A stretch of DNA of 64,000 nt from an uncultured Flavobacteriaceae bacterium. GTDB taxonomy: Bacteria; Bacteroidota; Bacteroidia; Flavobacteriales; Flavobacteriaceae. Positions 48,348 through 58,171 of the stretch are shown here, piece by piece (the stretch's first letter is position 1; every line of letters begins with the position of its first letter). Location of the stretch: the NCBI GenBank assembly GCA_937136455.1, contig CAKZOO010000061.1, positions 1 to 64,000 of the forward strand, given 5' to 3'. The notes beneath the pieces are model-generated. The model made no database searches and was not told the origin of the DNA. It worked only from the letters and a program-made list of their open reading frames with translations. The position numbers and the translations under genes are program-made.

Positions 48348-50968
48348 GCTGCTATTCCTTTTTGTTTAAGATCATCCATGTGATCTTTGATCTTTTCGAT
48401 AATGGTTTTTTCATTGCAGTTAGCAGGAATGTCAAAACCATGGTTCCAATTTGGATGGAAGATTTCCACCGAACCAGACAACTTAACCTTGTCATGATAG
48501 ATTTCAGGATCATCCTGCCAGCTTACAGCCTTGGGAAGATGTTTATTCATATACATGAGAGGACCAAACCCTGCATCTCTCACCAGATAGTATTGAGCAT
48601 CATGGATGTGAGCACATGGTTTGATGTCTAGTCTGTACTCAGACTTACGGACTTTGCCCATAAACTCTGAGGCTGCACGGTTATTCAATAGACAGTAGGA
48701 CTGACCCATTGCATTACCAGCAGTTCGGCCTTCAGCTTCAACCTCCTTGGGGGTGGCTTTTGTACCCAGAATAGACTGAGCAAGCAAGGGTGTTCTTACC
48801 CTCAAACCAAACGCAACAGTTACATAACCGTCCTTGGTTGCTTGTTCCAATCTATCCTGAACCCATTTAACCGATACCTTGTACATTTTTTGGTACGCAG
48901 TTTCGATTGCCATAGCCAACTCTTTGGAGAACCCACAGTTATTCATCAACGTCATGTATGTACCCTGATAGGTTAGGGCAAACGTTGGAGCTTTACTGTC
49001 TTGTCTATACTGCTTGTACTTCTTTGCGATGGAGTTAATGCTATCTACTGATCTAGGATCAATGTCTGGCATGTTTTCCCCGAAATAGGAGTACGCACGA
49101 AGGGAGTGGCCGTCATAGCCGTCCGTATAGACTTTGAGCTTTTCTGGGTCTCTTGTAGTAAGCGCAGATATTCTGTCCTCCAATGAGTCGAAGTCAAGTC
49201 CGCAGAATATCCACCCTTCCGGTGCTTCAAAGCATTCTTTGATGAGCTTGGCGAGCCTTTTCTTGAGCGGCGCTCCTGCAGAGGATGGGATATTTTGGAG
49301 GTTCGGGTTGTTTGATGATAAACGTCCCGACAATGTTCCACCAAGTCGGAAGTTGCCGAAGAGGTAGTGCCATCCATCTGGCCCCTGTTCAGCTTTGAGG
49401 AAAGCTGGCAGGAAGGTATTAAGGATAATTGCAGAGGCTTTGTACTCCATAAGGAGTTCAAGAAATTCCACAACTTCCTGTCCCGGTCCTTGTGCGATGA
49501 GCTTTTCAAGTGTCTCAGCACCTGTGGCAGGTAACTTGGAGTCAGTGTAGTCAAGGACAGGCAATCCAAGAAAGTCTTCTCCATAAAGAAGCCGTTGCAA
49601 CTGAGGAGCAGACTGGGGGTTGAAGGCGATTGTGAGGTCTTTTGTAGTCCCCAAATCTTCCCACCCCACAACCTTAGTTTTGAGTTTAAGGTTTTTGGCG
49701 TCCAAGGCTTCTTGGCAGAGACAATCCACAAATCCCCGTACAATTTGGTTCTCGCCCATTTTTTGAATGAGTTGTTGTTGTTCGGATTTGAGAAGCTTGT
49801 CGAGTGCAACAACCTTGTCCATATTAACTGGTAGCCCAGTAAGTTGCATTTGGATGATATCGATAACGGCTGGCTTGAAAAGATGCTCGTAGATATCTCG
49901 TTGATTGTCAGCAACCAAGGTAGGCCAATGCTTGTTGTAGACGTACCACGTAGACAAGCCATCAACGAGGTTGTAGGTGAGCAAGTCTGAGAGCGGTATT
50001 CGTGTAATATCATTGATTTCTTCGACAGCATAATTACCTGCAAACTCCTGTGCTTGAGCTTTCAAACCAAGCTCATTACCTGCACAGGTGTTGGTTGCTA
50101 GATAAGTAATCAACTGGGTACAGTCGAAGTTCCTCAACATAACTTCTAGACCATACAGCATACCTTCTTGATCTAGGATATGATCCATAAACAATTGATA
50201 GATAAGCACATATGCGTCATAGCAGATGTTGTGATACTTCATGCTTCGTTTGAAATCGATGAAGAATTGTTTAAGGAGAGCACGAATTTCCGCATTCTCT
50301 TCTTTGGTTTGGCAGTTATCTACTTCAAACGAAATACCACTACCTTCGTCCCAACAGAACGTGATTGTTCCGATCCCTGCACGAGTATGTTTGAGGTCGA
50401 AACCTTCGATGTCGCATGTAAGGTCGCAATCCATATTGATAAGAGTATCAAGCCAATTGCTAATCTCAGCCACAGTGGAAGGATGGGCTTTGAATTTGAT
50501 GACATCCGCTCCGACCTTAGAGGTGTCACCCTTGGCCCACCTGTCCACTCCTCGGTAACATAAGCCAATCCGGGATCGTGTTTTTTCTGGGTCATAGAAA
50601 ATCCTACTGTAATTAGGGCAGTAGGTGGCTTGTAGTCCATCTACCACGGTATCTAGTACGTCACCAATCGTAGCATCTGTTTTAGCTTGCTTGGTTAGCA
50701 CCTTAAAATATTCGGGTTGTGTGACTACCAGAAGTTTGATGTTCATGTCCAGTAGGTGAGGCAGAAGCTCTGACAGATACTCCTTAATCTCTCCTACTGG
50801 GGTTTTCTTCTTTCCTCTTGAGATATGAAGATCGCAAAGAATTACTTCCTTGTCATACTGGGAAAGATAGGGGTCGTAGTAGTGTCGCTTTGCCTCCACT
50901 GGTTGTAGTCTAGGGGTCATCACAGCAATCTCTGCTGGGCCACCTTTTCCCAATACTTCATATTTCAT
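48344..50968 (-). CDS. Family A DNA polymerase with 3'-5' exonuclease (N4 gp39-like)
   Basis: An 874-residue replicative polymerase. The exonuclease domain is at about 160-330 with Exo I DIEG at 186-189. The polymerase motifs are A: GLDFDSLEDR (Asp592, Asp594); B: YRQDSKAPTFALTYQG (Arg, Lys, Tyr spacing); and C: HIHDAQ (His789-Asp790). There is no 5'-3' exonuclease domain, as in other phage replicases. ATG 50968 has AAGGAAATAGCCT upstream. It is followed by the RyR, Acb2 and nuclease genes in one chain. Confidence 0.94.
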   Translation of the reverse strand: MKYEVLGKGGPAEIAVMTPRLQPVEAKRHYYDPYLSQYDKEVILCDLHISRGKKKTPVGEIKEYLSELLPHLLDMNIKLLVVTQPEYFKVLTKQAKTDATIGDVLDTVVDGLQATYCPNYSRIFYDPEKTRSRIGLCYRGVDRWAKGDTSKVGADVIKFKAHPSTVAEISNWLDTLINMDCDLTCDIEGFDLKHTRAGIGTITFCWDEGSGISFEVDNCQTKEENAEIRALLKQFFIDFKRSMKYHNICYDAYVLIYQLFMDHILDQEGMLYGLEVMLRNFDCTQLITYLATNTCAGNELGLKAQAQEFAGNYAVEEINDITRIPLSDLLTYNLVDGLSTWYVYNKHWPTLVADNQRDIYEHLFKPAVIDIIQMQLTGLPVNMDKVVALDKLLKSEQQQLIQKMGENQIVRGFVDCLCQEALDAKNLKLKTKVVGWEDLGTTKDLTIAFNPQSAPQLQRLLYGEDFLGLPVLDYTDSKLPATGAETLEKLIAQGPGQEVVEFLELLMEYKASAIILNTFLPAFLKAEQGPDGWHYLFGNFRLGGTLSGRLSSNNPNLQNIPSSAGAPLKKRLAKLIKECFEAPEGWIFCGLDFDSLEDRISALTTRDPEKLKVYTDGYDGHSLRAYSYFGENMPDIDPRSVDSINSIAKKYKQYRQDSKAPTFALTYQGTYMTLMNNCGFSKELAMAIETAYQKMYKVSVKWVQDRLEQATKDGYVTVAFGLRVRTPLLAQSILGTKATPKEVEAEGRTAGNAMGQSYCLLNNRAASEFMGKVRKSEYRLDIKPCAHIHDAQYYLVRDAGFGPLMYMNKHLPKAVSWQDDPEIYHDKVKLSGSVEIFHPNWNHGFDIPANCNEKTIIEKIKDHMDDLKQKGIAA

Positions 50969-50979
50969 AGGCTATTTCC

Positions 50980-51285
50980 TTATTCGAACAGGTCTTTCAC
51001 TGCTTCCTCTATAACTTCACGTTTAGAGGCCCCACCATTGTACCAATGACACATGATATGTGGGGTAAATCGAAAGTCCTGACTGAAAGTCATGGTTCCA
51101 CCATACTCATTCATTGAGCATTCAACTGGTGTCACCTCATACAGGATACCACCGTTAACACGGAAGTACATTTTTCCATCTTGTTGATCTTCCCAGTCAT
51201 AGTAGTCGTCATCATCTTCTATGGTGGGTACATCGGTACGGGTAGATTCTCGAACCTTACCGTAAAAGAATTCCATATCGCTCAT
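50980..51285 (-). CDS. Hypothetical protein (101 aa)
   Basis: Acidic N-terminus (TIEDDDDYYDWEDQQDGK) and a beta-rich middle. Unrecognised. It is coupled to the upstream gene by a 4-bp overlap and lies 11 bp before the DNA polymerase gene. Confidence 0.75.
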   Translation of the reverse strand: MSDMEFFYGKVRESTRTDVPTIEDDDDYYDWEDQQDGKMYFRVNGGILYEVTPVECSMNEYGGTMTFSQDFRFTPHIMCHWYNGGASKREVIEEAVKDLFE

Positions 51286-51653
51286 AATCCAGCCTCCGTT
51301 GGATGGTTTTTAACTCGCACCCTTGGTTTCTTGTCTTCTTCACGATTCGAGAAGAACAGAGTCATATCAGGATGCTCAATGGAGAAGGACTGCTGATGTA
51401 ACCCAATCATCAAATCCATAGCAAGCTCAAAAGAAAGGTCTTTTAATTCGACTGGGGTCTTAGGGAATCTTGCATAGTTGATGAGTGTGACACAGAAACC
51501 ACTCTCTTCACCACCTGTATATATGTAGTTCACTGGATATATGCTTACGCACATACCCCGTTCACAGAACTTACGGCAAATCTCTTCTGCATTGGCATAG
51601 TTACCTGCCATCCAGATACGAGATGTGAAAGGTGCTGCTGACTTACTGATCAT
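51282..51653 (-). CDS. Hypothetical protein (123 aa)
   Basis: Alpha/beta protein with four Cys (EEICRKFCERGMCVSIY and a later GFCVTL). A small nucleotide-handling fold is possible but no motif proves it. It overlaps both neighbours by 4 bp. Confidence 0.75.
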   Translation of the reverse strand: MISKSAAPFTSRIWMAGNYANAEEICRKFCERGMCVSIYPVNYIYTGGEESGFCVTLINYARFPKTPVELKDLSFELAMDLMIGLHQQSFSIEHPDMTLFFSNREEDKKPRVRVKNHPTEAGL

Positions 51654-51832
51654 GGTAGAATATCTCCATAATCGTTAAGTTTCATACGCTTACCGTTTTT
51701 ATAGACACATATAGGATCGCCGGAATAGTGTCCGAAATACCAGTGCAGGATGGGTTGAATCGATTCCTCAGAACAATGAATTGTATGTTTGTTCGGAGTT
51801 GCCATTGAATTTTTGAACAAAATTTTGATCAT
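51650..51832 (-). CDS. Small hypothetical protein (60 aa)
   Basis: ATG 51832 is preceded by TAGGAAAACG. The product has His and Cys residues (KHTIHCSEESIQPILHWY) but no clear zinc motif. Start and stop both overlap neighbours, showing translational coupling. Confidence 0.7.
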   Translation of the reverse strand: MIKILFKNSMATPNKHTIHCSEESIQPILHWYFGHYSGDPICVYKNGKRMKLNDYGDILP

Positions 51833-52005
51833 CGTTTTCCTACCTTCCAGTAGTTATCTTCAATTAAGGCTGAGACAAACCACGCAAATATACATAGTAA
51901 AATCCAAGGCCAGAATGAAATGATGCCTCTATCCTCAAGCTCAATTATTGTAGCTAACACAACAACATCAAAGATGTTTAGTCTTGGTTTAAATAACCAT
52001 TTCAT
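51829..52005 (-). CDS. 58-aa membrane protein
   Basis: Read from the gap: ATG 52005 overlaps the helicase stop as ATGA and the TGA at 51829 overlaps the next start. Residues about 28-48 are a hydrophobic helix (GIISFWPWILLCIFAWFVSA), preceded by a basic amphipathic start (MKWLFKPRLNIFDV). A membrane protein made in the replication operon could tether the replisome or exclude other phages; neither is shown. Confidence 0.7.
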   Translation of the reverse strand: MKWLFKPRLNIFDVVVLATIIELEDRGIISFWPWILLCIFAWFVSALIEDNYWKVGKR

Positions 52006-53276
52006 TGGAAGTACCTTTCATCAAGCTCACCACGTATGTAGATTCGACTTCTAGGACGTGAGAGAGCCACGTAGAGCATCCGTGCAGTCATGTCACGGTT
52101 GGTTGATGTACTGATGTCACCAAGGTCTACAACTACTTCGTTGTAGGTAGAACCCTGTGCTTTGTGGGTGGTAGAAGCTGCAATGGGTCGAAGATCAGGA
52201 TGTTTGTTCTTGATCGTGAAATATCGTTCCCAACGCTTCACACGGGCAAAATCCTTCAGCAATGCTGACCGCTGCATTGGGTTAGCAAATGACCTGAATT
52301 CGAATGGGATACCTGTGTGAATATCTTTTACTAGTAGATCATAAACCAAGTAAGACTTGGCAGTACCAAAGTCTTCCCAGTGGCTTCCTCGTTTCTCAAC
52401 GATTTCAAGCATCTGTCCAGTGTATAAACGTAGCAGAGGAGTAATCTCTGCAGCTTCATTGTTTACTACGATCTCACCTTGTACAAGAGGTTCTTCATAA
52501 CCTCTAAGTTCTCTGCAGAACTCATTATAGGCAATTACTGTATCGTTGGTATAACCTAAGATACGTTTCGTAGCATCTTCAGAATGGTAGTTACGTTCCA
52601 AGACTCCCTTTAGGGCTGGACCATCTACAAGGTCTATAACACCCGGAACAGGCTTAATCTTAAAGAATTCACCTGTTTCCACGGTCTTCTTGGCTTGGTC
52701 TACCAATTCTACGAGGGCAGGCTGCTCAGCATTCCTTACGGGTTCTGTTAGCAGGCTCTCCGACATGTGCTTCGAGTAAACGGGGCTAATACTCTCCTTA
52801 ACGGGATTTAGCTGATTCTTGTCACCTACGTACAGAATTTTGCATTTACTCGTGGTTGCAGCATGAAGTTCTTCCATAAGAGTCGTATTCACCATCGACG
52901 CTTCGTCAATTATGAATAGAGTCCGGTCATGGACTGCCCAAACTTTAGTTCTCATGATCTTGGTTTCACCAGTCTTCCAGTTCTCAGAAAGACGGAGATT
53001 CAGAGCGGAATAAATAGTTTTAATACTATCTTCCATCTCAGGAATAGCTTGCTGCAATACTGCTGCAGCTTGGTTGGTAGTAGCTGTAACTTCGATATGA
53101 TCTAAGTCAGCTTTACCTTTAACAATTTTCAAAATATCGGAAGCAATCTTTGAGATAAGAAACGACTTACCAGTTCCCGGACCACCAGCTACACGGTGTT
53201 CTTTACGTGTAGGGTCACAAAGAAAAGATACAATATCATTATATACCTGCCGTTGTCCCTGATTTAGTGTAGCCAT
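52002..53276 (-). CDS. SF1 DNA helicase, RecD/Dda-like (N4 gp37-like)
   Basis: A 424-residue helicase, the length of N4 gp37. Motif I is GGPGTGKSF at 31-39, motif II LFIIDEASM at about 120-128, and the C-terminal motif TTHKAQGSTYNEV is followed by LYVALSRPRSR near the end, all typical of the RecD2/Dda group. It unwinds DNA 5'-3' at replication forks. It overlaps a 119-aa gene by 13 bp upstream. Confidence 0.92.
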   Translation of the reverse strand: MATLNQGQRQVYNDIVSFLCDPTRKEHRVAGGPGTGKSFLISKIASDILKIVKGKADLDHIEVTATTNQAAAVLQQAIPEMEDSIKTIYSALNLRLSENWKTGETKIMRTKVWAVHDRTLFIIDEASMVNTTLMEELHAATTSKCKILYVGDKNQLNPVKESISPVYSKHMSESLLTEPVRNAEQPALVELVDQAKKTVETGEFFKIKPVPGVIDLVDGPALKGVLERNYHSEDATKRILGYTNDTVIAYNEFCRELRGYEEPLVQGEIVVNNEAAEITPLLRLYTGQMLEIVEKRGSHWEDFGTAKSYLVYDLLVKDIHTGIPFEFRSFANPMQRSALLKDFARVKRWERYFTIKNKHPDLRPIAASTTHKAQGSTYNEVVVDLGDISTSTNRDMTARMLYVALSRPRSRIYIRGELDERYFQ

Positions 53277-53623
53277 GTGTGCCTCTCATTGCAGTATTCT
53301 GCTAACTGTAAGAACTCTCCGGTTCTATAAAGGTTATTAGGTAGTTCCAGAACAGAAGGGTGATATAGGACAACACCTCTGAATCCTCTTAGGTTATCCA
53401 CAAATCCTTGTGTCATAACCATGAACTTGAATGTGGTAATGATCATGCTTGATTCTGATTGTTTGAATTCAAGCGTTCTATGCTGACGTTGCATTTTCCA
53501 TGCACCGTATTTGAGCCGAACTCTGTCTAGGAAATCTACAGCCATCGTATGAGTAGGACAGACGTAATAAACGCATACGTGATGTTCTAGGCATTTGGTT
53601 ACTGCCTCATGGTTCCCAATCAT
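53264..53623 (-). CDS. Hypothetical protein (119 aa)
   Basis: Starts with AGGAGAG 6 nt upstream. The protein has a His/Cys-rich start (CLEHHVCVYYVCPTH), then basic and beta-rich segments. The phrase SSMIITTFKFMVMTQGFVDN next to CPTHTMAVDFLDR resembles a small fragment of a helicase or P-loop fold lacking Walker A. No function assigned. Confidence 0.7.
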   Translation of the reverse strand: MIGNHEAVTKCLEHHVCVYYVCPTHTMAVDFLDRVRLKYGAWKMQRQHRTLEFKQSESSMIITTFKFMVMTQGFVDNLRGFRGVVLYHPSVLELPNNLYRTGEFLQLAEYCNERHTWLH

Positions 53624-53640
53624 AGTTCTCTCCTAAAAGT

Positions 53641-53698
53641 AAAAAGACCCTCCCTGACAGTCTCCTTGGGGAGAAGTCTGCCTTTGGTAGGGAGGGTC
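53641..53698 (-). terminator. Rho-independent terminator after ribonucleotide reductase
   Basis: GACCCTCCCT (53646-53655) pairs with AGGGAGGGTC (53689-53698), with an inner TCTCC/GGAGA stem. Five T follow on the minus strand (53641-53645). It separates the reductase transcript from the replication operon. Confidence 0.85.
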
Positions 53699-53707
53699 AT
53701 ATAGTGA

Positions 53708-56149
53708 CTAGCTACACTTAGACCAGCCACACTCTTGACATGTTGGGCATCCAGATTGAACTACAAGAGCGTACTCACCACACGAAGGACATTGATTAGG
53801 TGTCCCTGCTGTCACGATCTGAGGTGGCTCAAGAGCCTCATCCCCGTCTTCGGTGCTCGTGTTAGCTTTATTCTCCAATGTAGTGGCAGGTTGCACAGAG
53901 GGCTTGCTACCGTCTTCTGGGGTCGATTGATACCCAATTGCCATCAGGTAATTGTCCAAGGTTTTCCCTAATAGGGCAACCAAAGAAGGACAATATTTTC
54001 CATCTATCCATTCACCACCTTGAGGATCATGAATCTGTTTCAGTTCTTCAACTACGAAACGGATGTCACCACCCCTACGGAATACAGCACTAACCATACG
54101 AGTAAGTGCAGCAACCCATGCTTGGTGTGTTGGATTTTTGGTTGTTATGAACACTTCTTGAGGAACCCACCAACCTTCGGCTCCGGGTGCGTGTGTGAAT
54201 GTCACGTAATACGCATTGCCTTGCCACTTCAGTTTGAAGGTCTTTCCGTCCAGTTCATAAGGTCGATCAGCCAATACCGGACCACTCACTGCAACGGGGG
54301 TATCCTCGTCCGCTTCTACTTCCGGGGTTTCATCTTTTGGCTTATCGGATTCTACAGATAGGACTGAACCAAGTACGTCATTAGGACGATATGTGGTACA
54401 ACCCTTACAGCCTCGATCATATGCATCGATGTACACATTAGCGAAGTCTTCCATAGAAATATCTTCAGGTAGGTTCACTGTCTTAGAGATAGATGAATCC
54501 ACCCATTCTTGTGCTGCAGCCTGAATAGCTACATGGTCTTCAGGTGTCAGGTCTTGAGCAGTACACCAGTATTTTTCATGCCATTTATTGAGGTCATCAT
54601 ATACTTCATTAGAAGAGGCATTTTCTAGTAGTTGGTTAAATACTAATACGGATGCTGCATAGACCTTTTCTTCAATCTTAGAACCATCTTTCTGCAGAAC
54701 TTTACGAGTATACATTCCTGCAAAGTTTGGCTCTACACCACTAGAAATGTTCCCCATATAGAGGCTCATAGTTCCTGTAGGTGCGATTGAGATTAGGTGA
54801 GAGTTGCGAATACCATGAACGACAATCGCATCTTTCAGTCCTTGACTTAGTTTACGAGCATGACCATGGATAGTCATCAACTCACGATTAGCCAGTTCAG
54901 CTAATACCGGAGCACAACCATACTTTTTGGCTAGGTCCACAGATGCACTATAAGCAGCATGTGTCATTTGACGAAGAACAGCACGAGTGAAGTCTTGAGA
55001 TTCTTGATCCCCATACTTCATACCGAGCATAAACATAGCGTCTGCAAGTCCGGTTACACCTAGACCCATACGACGCTTATGCATTGCTTCTTCTCGTTGA
55101 GCTTCCAGAGGGAAGTTACTGATATCAATAACACAATCTGTCAGTTCTACAGCAATACCTGTAACCCGTTTCATTTCGTCATAGTCAAATTCAGCTTCAT
55201 CAGTGAATGCGTTTTTGACGAACTTGGTCAGGTTCAGTGAACCAAGAAGACATGCACCATAAGGGGGCAGAGGCTGTTCACCACAGGGGTTAGTAGCCAT
55301 AATGGTTTCTGCAAACCACAGGTTATTCTCTTGGTTAATCCGGTCAATGAAGATCACACCGGGTTCTGCATGGTGATAGGTCTCAGCCATGATCAGTTCC
55401 CAGAGTTCCTTAGCATTAACGTACTCGTAGATGTATTTACCACCTTCATCTTGACCCAAACCAGAGTCAATCATTGGAGGTTCTTCATGAACCAAGGCAA
55501 TGTCTTCTCCGGTTTTAACCTTATTCAAGAGTTCATCTGTGACAAGTACAGACATATTGAATTGGTTAAGACGACCTTTCTCACGTTTTGCAGTGATGAA
55601 GTCTTTGATGTTTGGATGGTTGCACATCATGGTAGCCATCATAGCTCCACGACGACCACCTGCACTCATGATAGTGTGACACATACGGTTCCACACATCC
55701 ATAAAGCTTAGGGGGCCAGAGGCTTCAGCTTCTACACCTTTTACAAAGGCTGTATCAGGCCGAATAGTAGAGAAGTCGTAACCGATCCCTCCACCTTGTT
55801 GCATGGTCAGTGCTGCTTCCTTGAGCATATCAAAGATACCTTCAAGGCTGTCAGGGATAGTTCCCATAACGAAGCAGTTGAACAGCGTTACATTCCTACC
55901 AGTACCTGCACCCGCTACAATACGGCCTGCAGGAGAGAATTTGAAATCCTCAAGAATGCTATAGAATCGTCGGAATGGCTCACCCTGTTCTCCAATCGGA
56001 TAACGTCCCGATTGAGCACAAGCATTTGCGATTCGATTCCACGTGTCAGTTACATCTTGGTCAGATGCATACTCAACACGATTGGTTTTAAACTGGTATT
56101 TTGATTCCCATACTGATTGACAGATGGGTTGAGGGAAGATTTGGGTCAT
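53708..56149 (-). CDS. nrdJ: Class II (B12-dependent) ribonucleotide reductase
   Basis: An 813-residue adenosylcobalamin-dependent enzyme that makes deoxyribonucleotides. Active-site motifs are NPCGEQPL at 287-294 (Asn287, radical Cys289, Glu291), an N-terminal Cys92 (NCFVMG) as first disulphide partner, and APTGTMSLYMGNISSG in the phosphate-binding turn. GCKGCTTYRPN ends the barrel. A TSCPD-type domain follows (about 655-745), then a zinc-ribbon-like tail CPSCGEYALVVQSGCPTCQ and a final CGWSKC, which carries the redox Cys. As a class II enzyme it needs no NrdB partner and no oxygen but needs host cobalamin. Confidence 0.95.
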   Translation of the reverse strand: MTQIFPQPICQSVWESKYQFKTNRVEYASDQDVTDTWNRIANACAQSGRYPIGEQGEPFRRFYSILEDFKFSPAGRIVAGAGTGRNVTLFNCFVMGTIPDSLEGIFDMLKEAALTMQQGGGIGYDFSTIRPDTAFVKGVEAEASGPLSFMDVWNRMCHTIMSAGGRRGAMMATMMCNHPNIKDFITAKREKGRLNQFNMSVLVTDELLNKVKTGEDIALVHEEPPMIDSGLGQDEGGKYIYEYVNAKELWELIMAETYHHAEPGVIFIDRINQENNLWFAETIMATNPCGEQPLPPYGACLLGSLNLTKFVKNAFTDEAEFDYDEMKRVTGIAVELTDCVIDISNFPLEAQREEAMHKRRMGLGVTGLADAMFMLGMKYGDQESQDFTRAVLRQMTHAAYSASVDLAKKYGCAPVLAELANRELMTIHGHARKLSQGLKDAIVVHGIRNSHLISIAPTGTMSLYMGNISSGVEPNFAGMYTRKVLQKDGSKIEEKVYAASVLVFNQLLENASSNEVYDDLNKWHEKYWCTAQDLTPEDHVAIQAAAQEWVDSSISKTVNLPEDISMEDFANVYIDAYDRGCKGCTTYRPNDVLGSVLSVESDKPKDETPEVEADEDTPVAVSGPVLADRPYELDGKTFKLKWQGNAYYVTFTHAPGAEGWWVPQEVFITTKNPTHQAWVAALTRMVSAVFRRGGDIRFVVEELKQIHDPQGGEWIDGKYCPSLVALLGKTLDNYLMAIGYQSTPEDGSKPSVQPATTLENKANTSTEDGDEALEPPQIVTAGTPNQCPSCGEYALVVQSGCPTCQECGWSKCS

Positions 56150-56223
56150 GTGGTCCTCATGGTGTTTGGTTTAGGGAAAGGTCTTTGGTGTACCAAGGTC
56201 ACTTGACGTGGGTCAATCCCTTT

Positions 56224-56643
56224 TCAGATAGGTTTTTTGTTTGTACCCGAGACAAAACGTAAATCCATATCTGGATCAGTACGTTGCACAGTTTCACCAT
56301 TTTCAAGTATTACATCATCGTTACCGTAGCCTTGTTGATGAGCCTGAACCATGTCCTCATAACTGCTATAATGTTCAGCTTCACCACCCATCATAGTAGT
56401 GATGTAATTAATCCCTTGACCGAAGGCATGACGCTCCTCAGCAGTACGAAAATACTGAGGTTGATGAATACCAGCAGATGAAGCCAGACCCAATGGATAG
56501 CCCTCTTCACGAGCGTTATACATAACGTATGAGAGTTCTTCCATCGAGTCGGCATTGATCATCAATTGGCGATAATCCTCCGAAGCGATTCGAGCAGCTA
56601 GACGATTACGCCATTTGTAGATCAATATTTGGATTTTATTCAT
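56224..56643 (-). CDS. Hypothetical protein (139 aa)
   Basis: N-terminus basic and helical (KWRNRLAARIASEDYRQLMI), rest acidic and Gly/Tyr-rich. Unrecognised. It overlaps the stop of the SLOG-like gene by 4 bp. Confidence 0.75.
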   Translation of the reverse strand: MNKIQILIYKWRNRLAARIASEDYRQLMINADSMEELSYVMYNAREEGYPLGLASSAGIHQPQYFRTAEERHAFGQGINYITTMMGGEAEHYSSYEDMVQAHQQGYGNDDVILENGETVQRTDPDMDLRFVSGTNKKPI

Positions 56644-57152
56644 TCCGTTAGTTCCTGTATTCTATCGGAAATTTGTTCAAGAGACATGCTTCCGAAGTTG
56701 ATAATTTCAATGCCGTAATCTTGGGCAATACGTAGAGCTTGCCCAGTTCCTCCGACAGGTTTTCCGTTAGGGGTCCAACAAAGTACAAAGCTGCACGGTT
56801 TATCCAATGTTGCTCCAAGAATCTGGTAACAGTTCCTTGCATGGAAATCCCGTCCACGATCTGAAACGATATTCCAGTTTGGATGGTATTTTTTGGCAAG
56901 CAACCGTGCTTCTTTTGTGGTTCCCCAGAGAGGAGATTGATTTTTGTTAAATCCCTTCCACGGCAGAAAGATGTGCTTGCTTCCCTCCACTTGATCACAT
57001 CCTCTTTCGAAAGCAGAGTCAGCACCCTTTGCTCCACCACTTCGTAGGAGATATCCCCAAGAACCGAGGAATCTGGCAGCAGACTCCATAGCTTTGAGGA
57101 TATCTTCAGGGGTTTCTCTAGACCCAATTCCTGCATAGCACTTATTTTTCAT
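56640..57152 (-). CDS. SLOG-superfamily (DprA/LOG-like) protein
   Basis: A 170-residue protein from ATG 57152. The opening strand and glycine-rich loop KCYAGIGSRETPED and the later LRSGGAKGADSAFERG are hallmarks of the SLOG fold, a Rossmann-like nucleotide-binding fold of DprA, LOG and YpsA proteins. An FVLCWTPNGKPVGGTGQALR segment further matches phage members. SLOG proteins bind nucleotides or their derivatives, and several serve in defence signalling. Substrate unknown. Its start lies inside the end of the preceding gene. Confidence 0.8.
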   Translation of the reverse strand: MKNKCYAGIGSRETPEDILKAMESAARFLGSWGYLLRSGGAKGADSAFERGCDQVEGSKHIFLPWKGFNKNQSPLWGTTKEARLLAKKYHPNWNIVSDRGRDFHARNCYQILGATLDKPCSFVLCWTPNGKPVGGTGQALRIAQDYGIEIINFGSMSLEQISDRIQELTE

Positions 57153-57864
57153 AAGGCTTGGTTGGGAACATTGTCTTTTTCCAACCCCAATTTGAATGGA
57201 ATTTGTCTGTCTGGATTTGACCTGAAATCTGAGACTTAAACATTCCATCTTTCATATCCCAGTAGATACCAGAGGGAATATCTTTGGTCATGGTTTCAGG
57301 GTACTCAGTGATAGGAGCACCTTTATCCATTGGACCTTCTCCAATGATAAGATCAGAGGTATCTCCCCATCCAGAGTACTTGTTATTAGTAGCAATTGGG
57401 GGTGTATTTTCTTGAATGTATTCTACGATTTCACTCAGGGGCATCCAGTGTGGTTGACCATCAGTACCCATGACACGAACCTCAGAGGCATTTCCGTCCG
57501 GGAAACCATAACTAACATCAGGAACAGGGTCATAATCCATAGCAGCTTTTGCTTGAGATTCCTCTTCAAAAATGAAGTCATTCCATGCTGCTCCTGATTT
57601 ACCGGGGAATTCGTGAAAAGGGCTGTAGAATTTAGGACGGTAGTAGAGTTCTTCTACTTCTCTGAGGGTGAGAGGCCCAACGATATTGCCAGCTTCCGTG
57701 GCAACCATGATACGAACACCATTTTCAGTAACTGTGACTCGGGTAACAACACTATTTCCTGTTTGTCTTCCATCACGAGTGGGAAGCAAAGCTCCAAACA
57801 CGGTGTAATCATTAGTTGCACCTTTTGCCCAAGGTGGGATAGGAGATTTAATTTTTACAGACAT
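57142..57864 (-). CDS. Hypothetical protein (240 aa)
   Basis: Unrecognised two-part protein: an N-terminal beta-rich domain (FGALLPTRDGRQTGNSVVTR) and a Pro/Gly/Asp-rich second half with many Trp. Nothing catalytic is seen. It overlaps the SLOG gene by 11 bp, suggesting joint expression. Confidence 0.75.
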   Translation of the reverse strand: MSVKIKSPIPPWAKGATNDYTVFGALLPTRDGRQTGNSVVTRVTVTENGVRIMVATEAGNIVGPLTLREVEELYYRPKFYSPFHEFPGKSGAAWNDFIFEEESQAKAAMDYDPVPDVSYGFPDGNASEVRVMGTDGQPHWMPLSEIVEYIQENTPPIATNNKYSGWGDTSDLIIGEGPMDKGAPITEYPETMTKDIPSGIYWDMKDGMFKSQISGQIQTDKFHSNWGWKKTMFPTKPYEK

Positions 57865-57885
57865 AGTTATTTTCCTTTGTGATCT

Positions 57886-58143
57886 TTACCAGTCATACGT
57901 AGGCAAAGCATTCAGAATAGGGCCATCTTGATCTACGTATACGTATTCTGCCCCTTCCGACTCTGCCATAGAAATTAGCGGTGCAAGGTCTATACATTCT
58001 ACCCACTTGAGGTCTTTGGTATAGAACATCACCCCATAATCCCCCTGAAGAGTATTACCTGCAGCATTCTGGAGAACTTCCATCGTCTTTTGGGTGACGT
58101 GAGCGCTGGATACGTCTAAGAATTTACGACAATGTGTACTCAT
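57886..58143 (-). CDS. Hypothetical protein (85 aa)
   Basis: Small alpha/beta protein ending in an acidic segment (AEYVYVDQDGPILNALPTYDW). No family recognised. It lies 21 bp before the 240-aa gene. Confidence 0.7.
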   Translation of the reverse strand: MSTHCRKFLDVSSAHVTQKTMEVLQNAAGNTLQGDYGVMFYTKDLKWVECIDLAPLISMAESEGAEYVYVDQDGPILNALPTYDW

Positions 58144-58171
58144 AGTTTCTCAGTTCCTTTGTCGATGATGT

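Noticed and set aside
53264..53623. Helicase fragment or frameshifted N-terminus of the RecD-like helicase
   Set aside because: The downstream helicase has its own complete motif I to VI set and start, so this is a separate gene.
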